A stretch of DNA of 64,000 nt. It comes from JAOUEA01 sp963810945 (lineage in GTDB: Bacteria > Actinomycetota > UBA4738 > HRBIN12). Shown here one piece after another: positions 45,702 to 53,989 of the stretch. The stretch's first letter is position 1, and every line of letters begins with the position of its first letter. The notes under the pieces were generated by a model, which saw nothing but the letters and a program-made list of their open reading frames with translations, did not search any database and was not told the origin of the DNA. The stretch covers positions 1,116,001 to 1,180,000 of the forward strand of contig CAWEPI010000008.1 of assembly GCA_963810945.1 (NCBI GenBank), given 5' to 3'. Position numbers and translations under genes: made by a program.

Positions 45702-46769
45702 ATGGCGCCCGCATCCACATCACCCCCCCGGCCGTTCGTGGCCGGACTCCTGGCCCTGTGCCTGGTCGGCGCCCTGGTCGGAGCCTCGCCCCCTGCGGCG
45801 GGCGCCGCCGCGCGAGCCGTCACCGGGCGCGCGGCCGACTGCCGTCACCCCGATGAACCGAAGGGATTCCACCATCGGCTCGCGACCGCCATCCGCGTCT
45901 CCGGAGACCTTCAGCGTGCGTGGGCCTCCTCGCCGTACATCGCCAAGATCGTCTGCTGGCAGGGGACCGGCTTCGACACCGAGTTCGTGGAGCGCGGACA
46001 GTCGTACCACGTGTGGCACGGTCTCTTCGCCATGACCACGCAGGAGGTGGAGACGATGTTCGGACCGTGGATGACGCGGACCCGCGACGATCTCTGGCTC
46101 GACACGCGGTGCTTCGTCAAGGGGTGGACCGCCTGCAGGCACACCGTCGCGACCACACGGAGCGTGCAGCAGATCGTGGCGGGGTTGCGCTGGATCTGGC
46201 TGCTCTACGGGAATCCGACGGCGGCCTGGGGGCACATCGAGCGCACCGGACGATTCAACTCCTACCCACGGACGGGGACGAACGACACCCCGACCCACGA
46301 TCCGCTGCGGGTCTGCCCCGTGGCGGGGCCGATCGGCTACCAGGACGATTTCGGCGAGCCGCGGCCGGTGGGCGGGTACCACCCGCACTGGGGCAACGAC
46401 ATCGGCGCGCCTACGGGGCGCCCGATCCGCGCGCCGTTCGACGGCTTCGCGGTGGCCCACAGCGACGACTGGTTCGCCGGCCACTACGTGACCGTCGTCG
46501 GCGAGCGTGGGTACGTGCGGAACGGCCACCTGAGCCGCTTCGGCCGGCTCGGCTACGTGAAGGCGGGGACCGTGATCGGCTACGTGGGGAGCACCGGGGA
46601 CGCGCACTCCACGCACGACCACTTCGAGTGGCATCCGTGGGCGTCGCCGACGCCTCGCCATCGCTCCCCGCGCGGCTTCAGCCTGATCATGGACGCGATC
46701 GACCCCTACCCCTTCCTCAACAGGGCGTGTGGGGCCCGCCGCGCCGCGAGCGGATCGGCCTCGGAGTAG
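45702..46769 (+). CDS. Secreted M23 family metallopeptidase (LytM fold)
   Basis: 355 residues. Signal peptide FVAGLLALCLVGALVGA. The middle domain (about 45-215) has Trp and Cys pairs (ADCRHP, IVCWQGTG, CFVKGWTACRH) and an AWGHIERTGRFN segment of unknown type, resembling lysozyme-like binding regions. The M23 domain (about 235-330) has the zinc ligands HWGNDIGAPTG (H...D), GHLSRFG, and HDHFEWHP in place of HxH. It should cut peptide cross-links in peptidoglycan outside the cell. It starts 50 bp after the CoA synthetase. Confidence 0.87.
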   Translation: MAPASTSPPRPFVAGLLALCLVGALVGASPPAAGAAARAVTGRAADCRHPDEPKGFHHRLATAIRVSGDLQRAWASSPYIAKIVCWQGTGFDTEFVERGQSYHVWHGLFAMTTQEVETMFGPWMTRTRDDLWLDTRCFVKGWTACRHTVATTRSVQQIVAGLRWIWLLYGNPTAAWGHIERTGRFNSYPRTGTNDTPTHDPLRVCPVAGPIGYQDDFGEPRPVGGYHPHWGNDIGAPTGRPIRAPFDGFAVAHSDDWFAGHYVTVVGERGYVRNGHLSRFGRLGYVKAGTVIGYVGSTGDAHSTHDHFEWHPWASPTPRHRSPRGFSLIMDAIDPYPFLNRACGARRAASGSASE

Positions 46770-46798
46770 CCGCCGGTCGTGCATCCCCGCGTATCGCG

Positions 46799-46804
46799 TA
46801 CCCT
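46799..46804 (+). promoter_or_regulatory. -10 box of the 72-residue protein gene
   Basis: TACCCT, 6 nt before ATG 46811; it supports this start and a leaderless transcript. Confidence 0.45.
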
Positions 46805-46810
46805 GGTTGC

Positions 46811-47029
46811 ATGCCCGACAGCGCCGGCAAGCGGCAACGCCGAGAAGTGAAGGCGAAGAAAGCCGCGGCCATCGAGGAACGGCGTCTCGCGCGCACCAAG
46901 CGTCGAGAGGATCGCGCGGCCGGCGTGGTGGAGGCGGGAGCCCCCATCGCACCGAACGAGGACGACGGATCCGGGGCGTTCGCGCCACCGGCATCCGGGG
47001 ACGCTCCCGCCACTCCGGCGGGGTCGTAG
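46811..47029 (+). CDS. Small basic/acidic two-part protein, hypothetical
   Basis: 72 residues. The first 36 are strongly basic and helical (GKRQRREVKAKKAAAIEERR, LARTKRREDR), the last 30 are Gly/Ala/Pro-rich and acidic (APNEDDGSGAFAPPASG). No membrane helix or Cys. A basic helix followed by a disordered tail suggests nucleic-acid or ribosome association, but no family was recognised. Located between the M23 peptidase and the DEAD-box helicase on the same strand. Codon third positions are G/C-rich like real genes nearby. Confidence 0.55.
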   Translation: MPDSAGKRQRREVKAKKAAAIEERRLARTKRREDRAAGVVEAGAPIAPNEDDGSGAFAPPASGDAPATPAGS

Positions 47030-47155
47030 CGCTCCGTCCGTCTCGCGCTCCGGCCGGCCCGTGGGCCGGCACAGCACCACCGCATCCATCAGCGCCCACG
47101 AGGCATCACTCGCTGTGGAACACGGCGCCGGCATCCGTCGGGCCGACAGCAAGCG

Positions 47156-48469
47156 ATGCCGAGGAGGCACCCGTTGCAGGAGCACGTAGCAGCACGTCCA
47201 CGACCACGAACCACCGACCGACGCCCGGAGCCCCGAGCCGTGATCCCGATCGCCGGCGCCGCGACGTTCGCGGCCCTCGGGGTCTCGCGTCCCGTCGCCG
47301 ATGCGCTGAAGATGCGTGGCATCGACGCGCCGTTCGCGATCCAGTCGCTGGTCATCGCCGATGCGATCGCCGGACGCGACGTGCTCGCGAAGTCGCGCAC
47401 CGGCTCGGGCAAGACGCTCGCGTTCGCGGTGCCGATCGTCGAGCGCACCCATCCCGATACGAAGTCGCCCACCGCGCTGATCCTCGCGCCCACGCGTGAG
47501 CTCGCCAGCCAGGTCGCCGAGGACTTCCGCGCGATCGCGGACGTCAGCCACCTCCGGATCGCGGCCGTCTACGGCGGCGTCGGGATCCAGGCGCAGGCCA
47601 AGCGCGCCCGCCACGCCGACATCGTGATCGCCACCCCCGGGCGCCTGCTCGACCTCGTGCAACGCAAGCTGCTGCGGCTCGATCGCGTGCGGATCGCCGT
47701 CCTGGACGAGGCCGATCGCATGCTCGACATGGGGTTCCTGCCCGACGTCACGAAGATCCTGCAGCTCCTGCGCCCTGAGCGGCAGACCATGCTCTTCTCT
47801 GCCACCCTCGATGGTCAGGTGGGCCGGCTCGCGGAGCGCTTCACCGACGACCCGGTCCGCCACGAGGTCAAGGACGACCGCCCGACCGTCGCCGAGGCCA
47901 ACCATCGCTTCGTCTCGGTGGACCACACGCGGAAGAACGATGCCTTGGTGCGCGAGCTTGCGGGCGACCGGGGGCTGACCCTGGTGTTCGTCCGCACCAA
48001 GCGCGGGGCGGATCGCCTCGCGAAGCGCCTGCGAACCGACGGCTTCCGGGTGGGCGCGCTGCACGGCGGCATGACGCAGCCGGCGCGTGAACGTGCGCTC
48101 GGCCACTTCGCGTCGGGCGATCACGATGTGCTGGTGGCGACCGACGTCGCGGCACGCGGCCTGGACCTCGAGCACATCAGCCACGTGATCAACTTCGACC
48201 CGCCGGAGGACGAGAAGGCCTACGTGCACCGCGTCGGCCGTACCGCACGCGCGGGCCGCGCCGGGACGGGCATCACGTTCGTGACGCCCGACCAGCGGGC
48301 CGAGGTCGGGAAGATGGCGAAGGCGCTCAAGCTCCACGTGGAGTTCGTCGACGCCGGCATGCGCATCGACCATCCCGGGAACGGCCGTGCGCCGGGCCGA
48401 GGCGGCACGACGCAAGGGAACGGGCGGCCGAGCGGGCGCAACCGGCGCAACGGCACGCGTCGGCGCTGA
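47156..48469 (+). CDS. DEAD-box ATP-dependent RNA helicase
   Basis: Up to 437 residues from ATG 47156. The true start may be TTG 47174, which has AGGAGG six bases before it, or GTG 47240, just before the conserved part begins. Q-motif APFAIQSLVIADAIAGRD, motif I KSRTGSGKTLAF, PTRELASQ, ATPGRLLDL, motif II LDEADRMLDMGF, motif III SAT, FVRTKRGADRL, VATDVAARGLDLEHISHVINFD, and motif VI HRVGRTARAGRAG are all present. The basic Gly/Arg/Asn tail (RGGTTQGNGRPSGRNRRNG) is an RNA-binding extension. It unwinds RNA in ribosome assembly or decay. Confidence 0.93.
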   Translation: MPRRHPLQEHVAARPRPRTTDRRPEPRAVIPIAGAATFAALGVSRPVADALKMRGIDAPFAIQSLVIADAIAGRDVLAKSRTGSGKTLAFAVPIVERTHPDTKSPTALILAPTRELASQVAEDFRAIADVSHLRIAAVYGGVGIQAQAKRARHADIVIATPGRLLDLVQRKLLRLDRVRIAVLDEADRMLDMGFLPDVTKILQLLRPERQTMLFSATLDGQVGRLAERFTDDPVRHEVKDDRPTVAEANHRFVSVDHTRKNDALVRELAGDRGLTLVFVRTKRGADRLAKRLRTDGFRVGALHGGMTQPARERALGHFASGDHDVLVATDVAARGLDLEHISHVINFDPPEDEKAYVHRVGRTARAGRAGTGITFVTPDQRAEVGKMAKALKLHVEFVDAGMRIDHPGNGRAPGRGGTTQGNGRPSGRNRRNGTRRR

Positions 48470-48473
48470 GGCG

Positions 48474-49046
48474 CTAGCGTGGCGTCGAGGCGTCGGGCGT
48501 GAACGCCGGACCGTGTCCCGGCACGATCCGGGTGGCGATCGCCAGCACACGCTCGCGCTGCGCTCGCAAGACCTCACGGTCGAACGTGTAGGGATCGTCG
48601 GCGGGACCCTCCGCGGCCCACCACAGGTGCGTGAGCGCGATCGTGCCCTCGTCGGATCCCACCAGCGTGGTGATGTCCTCGCGGGAGTGGCCCGGGGTTT
48701 CGATCAGGCGGACCTGAGGCGAAACCTCGAAACCCTCGGCGGGCCGGCTCAGCCAGAGATCGTCACGGTAGGTGGCCATCACGTCCTGGATCCGGGCCTG
48801 AGGGAACAACGCGGCGTTCACCGTGTGGTCGGGGTGATGGTGGGAGAAGACGACGTCGGTGACGTCGTCCGGGCCAACGTTCAGCTCGCGGAGTGGCTCG
48901 AGGATCACGGCCCGGTCGGGCACGAGGCCCGGATCCACGACGATCAGGGCGTCGCCGTCGCGGATCAGGCTCACCGTGCTCCCGACGTGGTTGCCGTCAT
49001 CTCCACGCCCGACGTATCCCTCGAACAAGACGTGCACCTCGGCCAT
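48474..49046 (-). CDS. Metallo-beta-lactamase fold hydrolase (MBLAC1-like)
   Basis: 190 residues. Zinc motif VFSHHHPDHTVNAALFP (HxHxDH with three leading His), later PGHSRED and IVPGHGPAF. VDPGLVPDRAVI is the first core strand. Short length and the HSxED form of the third motif match MBLAC1-type small hydrolases. The start ATG 49046 has TATCCT eight bases upstream. It is convergent with the helicase and divergent from the ANTAR regulator. The substrate is unknown. Confidence 0.83.
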   Translation of the reverse strand: MAEVHVLFEGYVGRGDDGNHVGSTVSLIRDGDALIVVDPGLVPDRAVILEPLRELNVGPDDVTDVVFSHHHPDHTVNAALFPQARIQDVMATYRDDLWLSRPAEGFEVSPQVRLIETPGHSREDITTLVGSDEGTIALTHLWWAAEGPADDPYTFDREVLRAQRERVLAIATRIVPGHGPAFTPDASTPR

Positions 49047-49054
49047 GGTTCAGG

Positions 49055-49060
49055 AGGATA
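49055..49060 (-). promoter_or_regulatory. -10 box of the MBLAC1-like gene
   Basis: TATCCT, 8 nt before ATG 49046; no ribosome binding site. Confidence 0.45.
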
Positions 49061-49109
49061 GCCTCCGGAGCTAGCATGGGGCCGAGGTCGGATCGCCCTG
49101 GAGCTGGAG

Positions 49110-49718
49110 ATGGACGGATCGGAGACGACCAGGCTACGGGTGCTCGTCGCCGACGGGCGCCCTGAGCGGCTCGAGCAGGTCACACGCACCGTCGCCTCGC
49201 TCGGACACGAGGTGATCACGCGACAGAGCGAGCTCCATGAGATCGGGCCTATGACCTCGATCGAACGCCCCGACCTCGCCCTCGTGATCGTGGGCGAGAG
49301 CTCGGACGACGCGCTCCGGATGATCGGGCGGATCGTGCACGAGGCGAGCTGTCCCGTGATCGCGGTGCTCGACGTGCAGGACCCGGCCTTCGTCAACCAG
49401 GCGGCCAGGCTGGGGATCTTCGCGTACATCAGCGGCGGCGAGGACCCGGCGGAGTTCCAGAGCTCGATCGACATCACGCTCCAGCGCTTCGCCGAGTACC
49501 AGAACCTCGAGGGCGCGTTCGGGCGACGCGCCTTGACCGAGCGCGCAAAGGGCATCCTGATGGAGCGCCACGGGGTGGACGAGCGTCGCGCGTTCGACAT
49601 GCTGCGCGACGAGGCCCGCCGCTCGCAGCGCAAGGTGGTGGACGTCGCCGAGGCCGTGGTCTCGAGTCATCAGCTCCTGTCGAACGAGCCGGCGCCGCCC
49701 GATCGACCCACGGACTAG
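49110..49718 (+). CDS. ANTAR-domain response regulator with a degenerate receiver
   Basis: 202 residues from ATG 49110. Residues 5-120 form a CheY-like receiver (LRVLVADGRPERL) but the phosphoacceptor strand reads LALVIVGESSD, with no Asp in the expected place, so it is probably not phosphorylated. Residues about 137-190 are an ANTAR domain: RRALTERAKGILMERHGVDERRAFDMLRDEAR, with the usual Ala/Arg positions for binding a dual-hairpin RNA antiterminator. It acts on nascent mRNA. No obvious dual-hairpin target was seen beside it. It ends 4 bp into the convergent desaturase gene. Confidence 0.9.
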   Translation: MDGSETTRLRVLVADGRPERLEQVTRTVASLGHEVITRQSELHEIGPMTSIERPDLALVIVGESSDDALRMIGRIVHEASCPVIAVLDVQDPAFVNQAARLGIFAYISGGEDPAEFQSSIDITLQRFAEYQNLEGAFGRRALTERAKGILMERHGVDERRAFDMLRDEARRSQRKVVDVAEAVVSSHQLLSNEPAPPDRPTD

Positions 49719-50668
49719 ACGGCGGCCGCGCGCTTCTCCTCGTACATCGTGGCCGTGGCGTCGAGCATCGCGAGGAAGTTCATGATCCCGTCGCGTGCCT
49801 CCTGCGCCTCATCGGACAGACCCGACACCTGATCGATCTTCCAGTGCGAGAACAGCACGGGCATCACCACCTGATCGTGATGGATGCGGAGGTCGTAGAT
49901 CCCGGCCTTCGCGATCTGGATCGCCTTCGCCCGGAACTCCGGGATCTCGAGACCGGGCATCGCGAAGCCGATCAGCTCGCGGTTGAGCGCCATCATCATC
50001 GCGGAGGGGTCGATCGCGAAGGCCGCCTTGCCGATGTCGCGGTAGAAGACGTAGTGCAGGTTCTCGTCCACCGCGATGCGCGCGGTGAGCTTCTCGATGA
50101 GCGGATCCTCGGTCGCGAGGCCCGTGTTGCGGTGCGCGACCCGCGTCGCCAGTTCCTGCAACGTCGCGTACACCACCCCGCCGAGGGGATCGGCCATCCC
50201 GTTCCAGGAGGGGTAGTACCCGCGCTGCACCTGGTCCATGCGGCTCCGCTCGAGGGCCACAGGATCGAGGCCGCGGGTGACCGTGAGGTAGTCGCGCAGG
50301 ACGATGGCGTGGCGGCCCTCCTCCGCCGTCCAGCGGCGCACCCACTCGCCCCACGCCCCGTCCTTACCGAAGATGTCCCAGAGGGCGAGGTGGTAATAGG
50401 GGAGGTTGTCCTCGGTGAGCAGGTTGATCTCGAGCGCGGTCCTGGAGATCTCGCTGAGGGAGCTGTCGGTGACCTCCCACGGCTCCTCGACGTAGTTGCG
50501 GCCGACCTCGTAGGGGACGTATTCGTGGGGGAACCACTCGGTCGCCGCCGCGACGTGGCGCTCCGTCGCGCGGATCATGGCGGGCTCGAGCGCCTTCAGC
50601 ATCTCGTGGGGCGGCAGGTGGGGGACGTGCGGCGCGGTCTGGGCGTCACTTGCGGGGGTCGGTGTCAC
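49715..50668 (-). CDS. Acyl-ACP desaturase (DesA type), ferritin-like diiron enzyme
   Basis: 317 residues from GTG 50668, chosen because GGAGG lies seven bases upstream; the longer open frame would run through the next gene. Diiron ligands are in LTEDNLPYYHLAL, WTAEEGRHAIVLRDY (ExxH) and AVDENLHYVFYRD (ENLH), as in stearoyl-ACP desaturases and mycobacterial DesA1/2. It inserts a double bond into acyl-ACP with O2 and ferredoxin, in the cytoplasm. The start lies 23 nt inside the upstream gene, so the two are translationally linked. Confidence 0.9.
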   Translation of the reverse strand: MTPTPASDAQTAPHVPHLPPHEMLKALEPAMIRATERHVAAATEWFPHEYVPYEVGRNYVEEPWEVTDSSLSEISRTALEINLLTEDNLPYYHLALWDIFGKDGAWGEWVRRWTAEEGRHAIVLRDYLTVTRGLDPVALERSRMDQVQRGYYPSWNGMADPLGGVVYATLQELATRVAHRNTGLATEDPLIEKLTARIAVDENLHYVFYRDIGKAAFAIDPSAMMMALNRELIGFAMPGLEIPEFRAKAIQIAKAGIYDLRIHHDQVVMPVLFSHWKIDQVSGLSDEAQEARDGIMNFLAMLDATATMYEEKRAAAV

Positions 50669-50978
50669 GGGCGATCCTCCTCGGCATCTGCAGCAGCTTC
50701 TCGACGACGGCGAACCGGTCGTTCTGGAACACGACCAGCTCGAACTCCGGGTTCTCGTGATCGAGAGAGATGGCGAAGTGGGTGGCATCGATGCGCACCC
50801 CTTCGTACTCCGCGCGCGTGAGCGTCACGACATCCGTGCACGGTCCGTAGCCGCATTCACAGGCGTACGCGTCCGCGCCGTGGCCGGCGTCGAGCTCGTC
50901 GTTGGCGCGCAGGATCCACTCGTTGCGCTCGCGCGCCTTCACCTCGTTCACGACCTCGTCTTCCCGCCAATCACGCAT
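50646..50978 (-). CDS. Small protein with CxC...C motif, actinobacterial family of unknown function
   Basis: 110 residues. The N-terminus is helical (RERNEWILRANDELDAGHG), then YACECGYGPCTDVVTLTRAEYEGVR, a CxCxxxxC cluster that suggests a metal site, and the closing ELVVFQNDRFAVVEKL. I recall this layout (CECG..xC..v.LT..EYE.VR ... vVE) as a common small actinobacterial protein without a function. It shares an operon with the acyl-ACP desaturase and ends inside that gene's start region. A redox partner role is possible, but not shown. Confidence 0.75.
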   Translation of the reverse strand: MRDWREDEVVNEVKARERNEWILRANDELDAGHGADAYACECGYGPCTDVVTLTRAEYEGVRIDATHFAISLDHENPEFELVVFQNDRFAVVEKLLQMPRRIARDTDPRK

Positions 50979-51180
50979 GGCGGCGCCTCGAAGGTGAACG
51001 GGAACGGTGATCGATCACGGTGCAACCCAGCTTCGGTCGGCAGCCAGGTGCTGGGGCTGATGTGGTGCGGCCGTCGGTGTTGGGGCCGCGGTGCGCGCTC
51101 AGCATGGCGCCGAACGCCCCACCAGCCTACTCGAAGGGCGCCTGCCACGCGCGACATCGGCGGACTTCGGCCCCACTTGG

Positions 51181-51197
51181 GCGGAATCTGATTCCGC
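51181..51197. promoter_or_regulatory. Perfect dyad upstream of iclR-type gene, candidate operator
   Basis: GCGGAATctgATTCCGC, a 7-bp perfect inverted repeat with 3-bp spacer, 17 bp before the -10 box of the IclR gene. Its CGGAA/TTCCG core recurs in the dyad at 52069-52083. Confidence 0.6.
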
Positions 51198-51214
51198 TCA
51201 GCGGGACGATGGGC

Positions 51215-51220
51215 TAGCAT
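51215..51220 (+). promoter_or_regulatory. -10 box of the IclR gene
   Basis: TAGCAT, 7 nt before ATG 51228; this selects 51228 over the upstream in-frame ATG 51219, which lies inside the box. Confidence 0.55.
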
Positions 51221-51227
51221 GCTGACC

Positions 51228-52019
51228 ATGTCACAGCCCGGAGCGCCGGCCGTCGAGAGCGTGGATCGAGCGCTCCGATTGCTCCAGGAGCTCGGCCGTC
51301 ACGGCTCGGGCGCCACGCTGGAGGAGCTGTCCATCGCCACGGATCTGCCGAAGAGCTCCGTCCATCGCACGCTGGCGGCGCTGCGCGGGCGGGGGTTCGT
51401 GATGCAACAGGACGACGGCCGCTACCTCATCGGGTCGGAGCTCCTGCGCGTCGCGTTCGACTTCCACGACCGGGTCGACCTGCGCGTGGTGCTGCGCCCG
51501 GTGCTGACCGGGCTCCGCGACGCGCTCAACGAGACCGTGCACCTCGGGCTCCTGCAGGGAGGCGACGTCGTGTACCTCGACAAGCTGGAGTCGAGCCACC
51601 CGATCACGCTCACGTCCATGGTGGGTGGCCGGAATCCCGCGCACTGTACAGCGGTGGGGAAGGCCCTCCTGGCGTGGACCTTTCCCGAGGAGCCCCAGCT
51701 GCGCGCGTGGATCGCGCTCCAGGGCACGCTCGCGCAGCGGACGCCGCACTCCATCACGTCGGGCGACGCGTTGGTGCGCGAGACCGAACGGATCCGCGGC
51801 GACGGCTACGCGCGCGACATGGAGGAGAGCGAGCTCGGGGTCCGATGCCTGGCGGCTCCCGTCTTCCTGGGCTCCGCGCGGCCGCGCGCCGCCGTGTCGA
51901 TCTCGGCGCCCCGCGAGCGGCTCCCCGCCTCCCGGATGCGCGCCATCGTCCCCCTCCTGCTGAGCGCCACGGCCGCGGCCGGCACGGGTGGGTCCACGGC
52001 CGAGCGGGGCCGCGCTTGA
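51228..52019 (+). CDS. IclR family transcriptional regulator
   Basis: 263 residues from ATG 51228. The winged HTH is clear: SVDRALRLLQELGRHGSGATLEELSIATDLPKSSVHRTLAALRGRG. The C-terminal effector domain has ETVHLGLLQGGDVVYLDKLES, then NPAHCTAVGKALLAW with the family Cys/Thr/Ala pocket, and GYARDMEESELGVRCLAAPVF. It sits at the head of the 52108-62222 catabolic cluster on the same strand and carries a dyad in front of itself and another in front of the first enzyme. It is probably a repressor relieved by a pathway intermediate. Confidence 0.92.
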   Translation: MSQPGAPAVESVDRALRLLQELGRHGSGATLEELSIATDLPKSSVHRTLAALRGRGFVMQQDDGRYLIGSELLRVAFDFHDRVDLRVVLRPVLTGLRDALNETVHLGLLQGGDVVYLDKLESSHPITLTSMVGGRNPAHCTAVGKALLAWTFPEEPQLRAWIALQGTLAQRTPHSITSGDALVRETERIRGDGYARDMEESELGVRCLAAPVFLGSARPRAAVSISAPRERLPASRMRAIVPLLLSATAAAGTGGSTAERGRA

Positions 52020-52068
52020 CCGGGCGACCGGGCTGCGGAAGGATACCCGCAGTTCGTTCAGAATGCCG

Positions 52069-52083
52069 TTCCGTACAACGGAA
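52069..52083. promoter_or_regulatory. Perfect dyad upstream of the catabolic operon, candidate IclR operator
   Basis: TTCCGTacaACGGAA, a 6-bp perfect inverted repeat with 3-bp spacer, 24 bp before the first enzyme's start. The core matches the dyad at 51181-51197, and IclR sites usually have this size. Confidence 0.6.
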
Positions 52084-52107
52084 TCACCGGGAAGGGGGTG
52101 CCCACGC

Positions 52108-53217
52108 GTGGATGCGCGATCCGTAGACCTCGACACGCCGGCGCTCCTGTTCCACCTGGACGCGCTCGAACGCAACGTCGCCGAGATGGCATCCGTCGCG
52201 CGCGAGGCCGGGGTCCGTCTGCGGCCGCACACGAAGACGCATAAGTCGCCCGCGATCGCCCGGATGCAGGTCGAGGCCGGCGCGACGGGGATCACCGTGG
52301 CGAAGCTCGGCGAGGCCGAGGTGATGGTCGACGCGGGACTCGACGACGTGCTGGTGGCCTATCCCCTGTGGGGCGAGGCCAAGCTCGTGCGCCTGCGCGC
52401 CCTGATGGAGCGCGCGGACGTGCGCGTGAGCCTCGACTCGATCGAGGTGGCGGAGGGCGTCGGCCGCGTGGGCCGGGACCTGGGCCGGGACGTGCCTGTC
52501 CTCGTGGAGGTGGACACGGGCCTGCACCGCATGGGGCGGGCGCCGGGGGTGCCGACGGTCCAGCTGGCCTCCGCGGTCGCGGACGTGCGCGGGATCGACA
52601 TGATCGGTCTGCTCACCCACGCCGGCCACGCGTACGCGAGCGCAGACGCCGCGGCCCTGCACGCCGCGGCGGAGCGGGAGGCGCTCGATCTGCTGGAGAC
52701 CGCCGAGGGGTGCGCGCGCGCCGGCCTGCCGATCCGCGAGATCAGCGTGGGGTCGACGCCGACCGCGCGCATCGTCGCCACCGTGCCGGGCGTCACCGAG
52801 ATCCGTCCCGGCACCTACGTGGTGAACGACGTGCAGCAGATGCGGCTCGGTGTCGCGACGGAGGCGACGTGCGCGGCCCGCGTCCTCGTCACCGTGGTCG
52901 CGCGCCCCACCGATGGGCGTTTCGTCGTGGATGCCGGGACCAAGGCCTTCACGTCGGACGGTCCGGGCGGCGAGGCGTCCGCGTTCCCGGGCAGAGGCGT
53001 GGTGGCCGGACGGCCCGATCTGCTGCTGGACTTCATGAACGAGGAGCACGGGGTGGGGCACATCGAGGGCGACGGCCGCCTGGACATCGGCGAGCGGGTC
53101 GAGGTGATCCCGCTGCACGCGTGCGGATGCGTGAACATGTTCGACGTCGCCTACGGCGTCCGCGACGGGGCCGTGGAGCGGGAGTTCGCGATCGAGGGTC
53201 GGGGGAGGATGCGCTGA
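52108..53217 (+). CDS. D-threonine aldolase / D-serine dehydratase-like PLP enzyme (alanine racemase N-terminal fold)
   Basis: About 369 residues from GTG 52108, after a GAAGGGGG site. PLP-lysine K43 is in RPHTKTHKSPAIAR, the mark of D-threonine aldolases and DSD1. EVDTGLHRMGRAPG, VGSTPTAR and the C-terminal metal pair in IPLHACGCVNMFD (His-x-Cys) support a divalent-metal enzyme of this group. It may cleave or dehydrate a hydroxy-D-amino acid, or act on 3-hydroxyaspartate. First gene after the candidate IclR operator; how a PLP aldolase fits a sugar operon is unclear. Its stop overlaps the SDR ATG (TGATG). Confidence 0.85.
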   Translation: MDARSVDLDTPALLFHLDALERNVAEMASVAREAGVRLRPHTKTHKSPAIARMQVEAGATGITVAKLGEAEVMVDAGLDDVLVAYPLWGEAKLVRLRALMERADVRVSLDSIEVAEGVGRVGRDLGRDVPVLVEVDTGLHRMGRAPGVPTVQLASAVADVRGIDMIGLLTHAGHAYASADAAALHAAAEREALDLLETAEGCARAGLPIREISVGSTPTARIVATVPGVTEIRPGTYVVNDVQQMRLGVATEATCAARVLVTVVARPTDGRFVVDAGTKAFTSDGPGGEASAFPGRGVVAGRPDLLLDFMNEEHGVGHIEGDGRLDIGERVEVIPLHACGCVNMFDVAYGVRDGAVEREFAIEGRGRMR

Positions 53218-53976
53218 TGCGGGGGCTGCGGGACAAGGGCGTCCTGATCTCGGGGGGCACCAGCGGCATCGGGCTCGCCACGGCGCGTCGGTTCCTCGAC
53301 GAGGGAGCCCGGGTGTTCGTCGGGGGCATCGATGCGGAGGAGTTCACCTCCGCGATGGCGTCGCTGGGTGGCGCCGGGCCGACGCTCGCAGGCGTCGTGG
53401 GCGACGTGAGCCGGGAGGACGACGCGGTCGCGCTGGTCGACGCGGCCGGGGCGTTCCTGGCGCGCATCGACGTCCTGATCAACAACGCGGGGATCGCGCG
53501 GAAGGCGCGCTTCCTGACGATCGAGGCCGCGACCTGGGATCGAACCGTGGCGGTGAACCTGAGGGGCATGTTCCTGGTGGCCCAGGCGGTGGCGCGTGCG
53601 ATGTCGGCAGACGGGGGCGGCGGGGCCATCGTGAACATGGCCTCGACGAACGCCCTGGGCGGCGAGGAGGACTTCGCGGACTACAACGCCTCCAAGGGGG
53701 GCGTGCTCCAGCTCACCCGCTCGATGGCGGTGGAGCTGGGTGGCGCGGGCATCCGCGTCAACTGCCTGTGCCCCGGCTTCGTCGACACACCGTCTGAACC
53801 GCCTGCTGGGCGACGAAGAGGGGTTCCGGGCCTACGAGCGGGACCGGATCCCGCTGGGCCGACGTGGCCGGCCGGAGGAGATCGCCGCCGCCTACGCCTT
53901 CCTCGCGTCGGATGAGGCGTCCTTCATCCACGGCGCGGCCTTGGTCGTGGACGGCGGACAGACCGCCGTGATGTGA
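53217..53976 (+). CDS. Short-chain dehydrogenase/reductase, one frameshift
   Basis: About 252 residues. NAD(P) loop ISGGTSGIGLATARRF, LINNAGIARKARF, active Ser in IVNMASTNAL and Tyr/Lys in DYNASKGGVLQLT, then RVNCLCPGFVDT. There the frame breaks at about 53790; removing one base gives RLNRLLGDEEGFRAYERD and the family ending HGAALVVDGGQTAV. It probably oxidises a sugar or sugar acid, as SDRs do in non-phosphorylating fucose/rhamnose/galactose routes. Coupled by overlap to the upstream aldolase-like gene; 13 bp before the metallo-hydrolase. Confidence 0.87.
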
Positions 53977-53989
53977 GGGGGAACCGACG

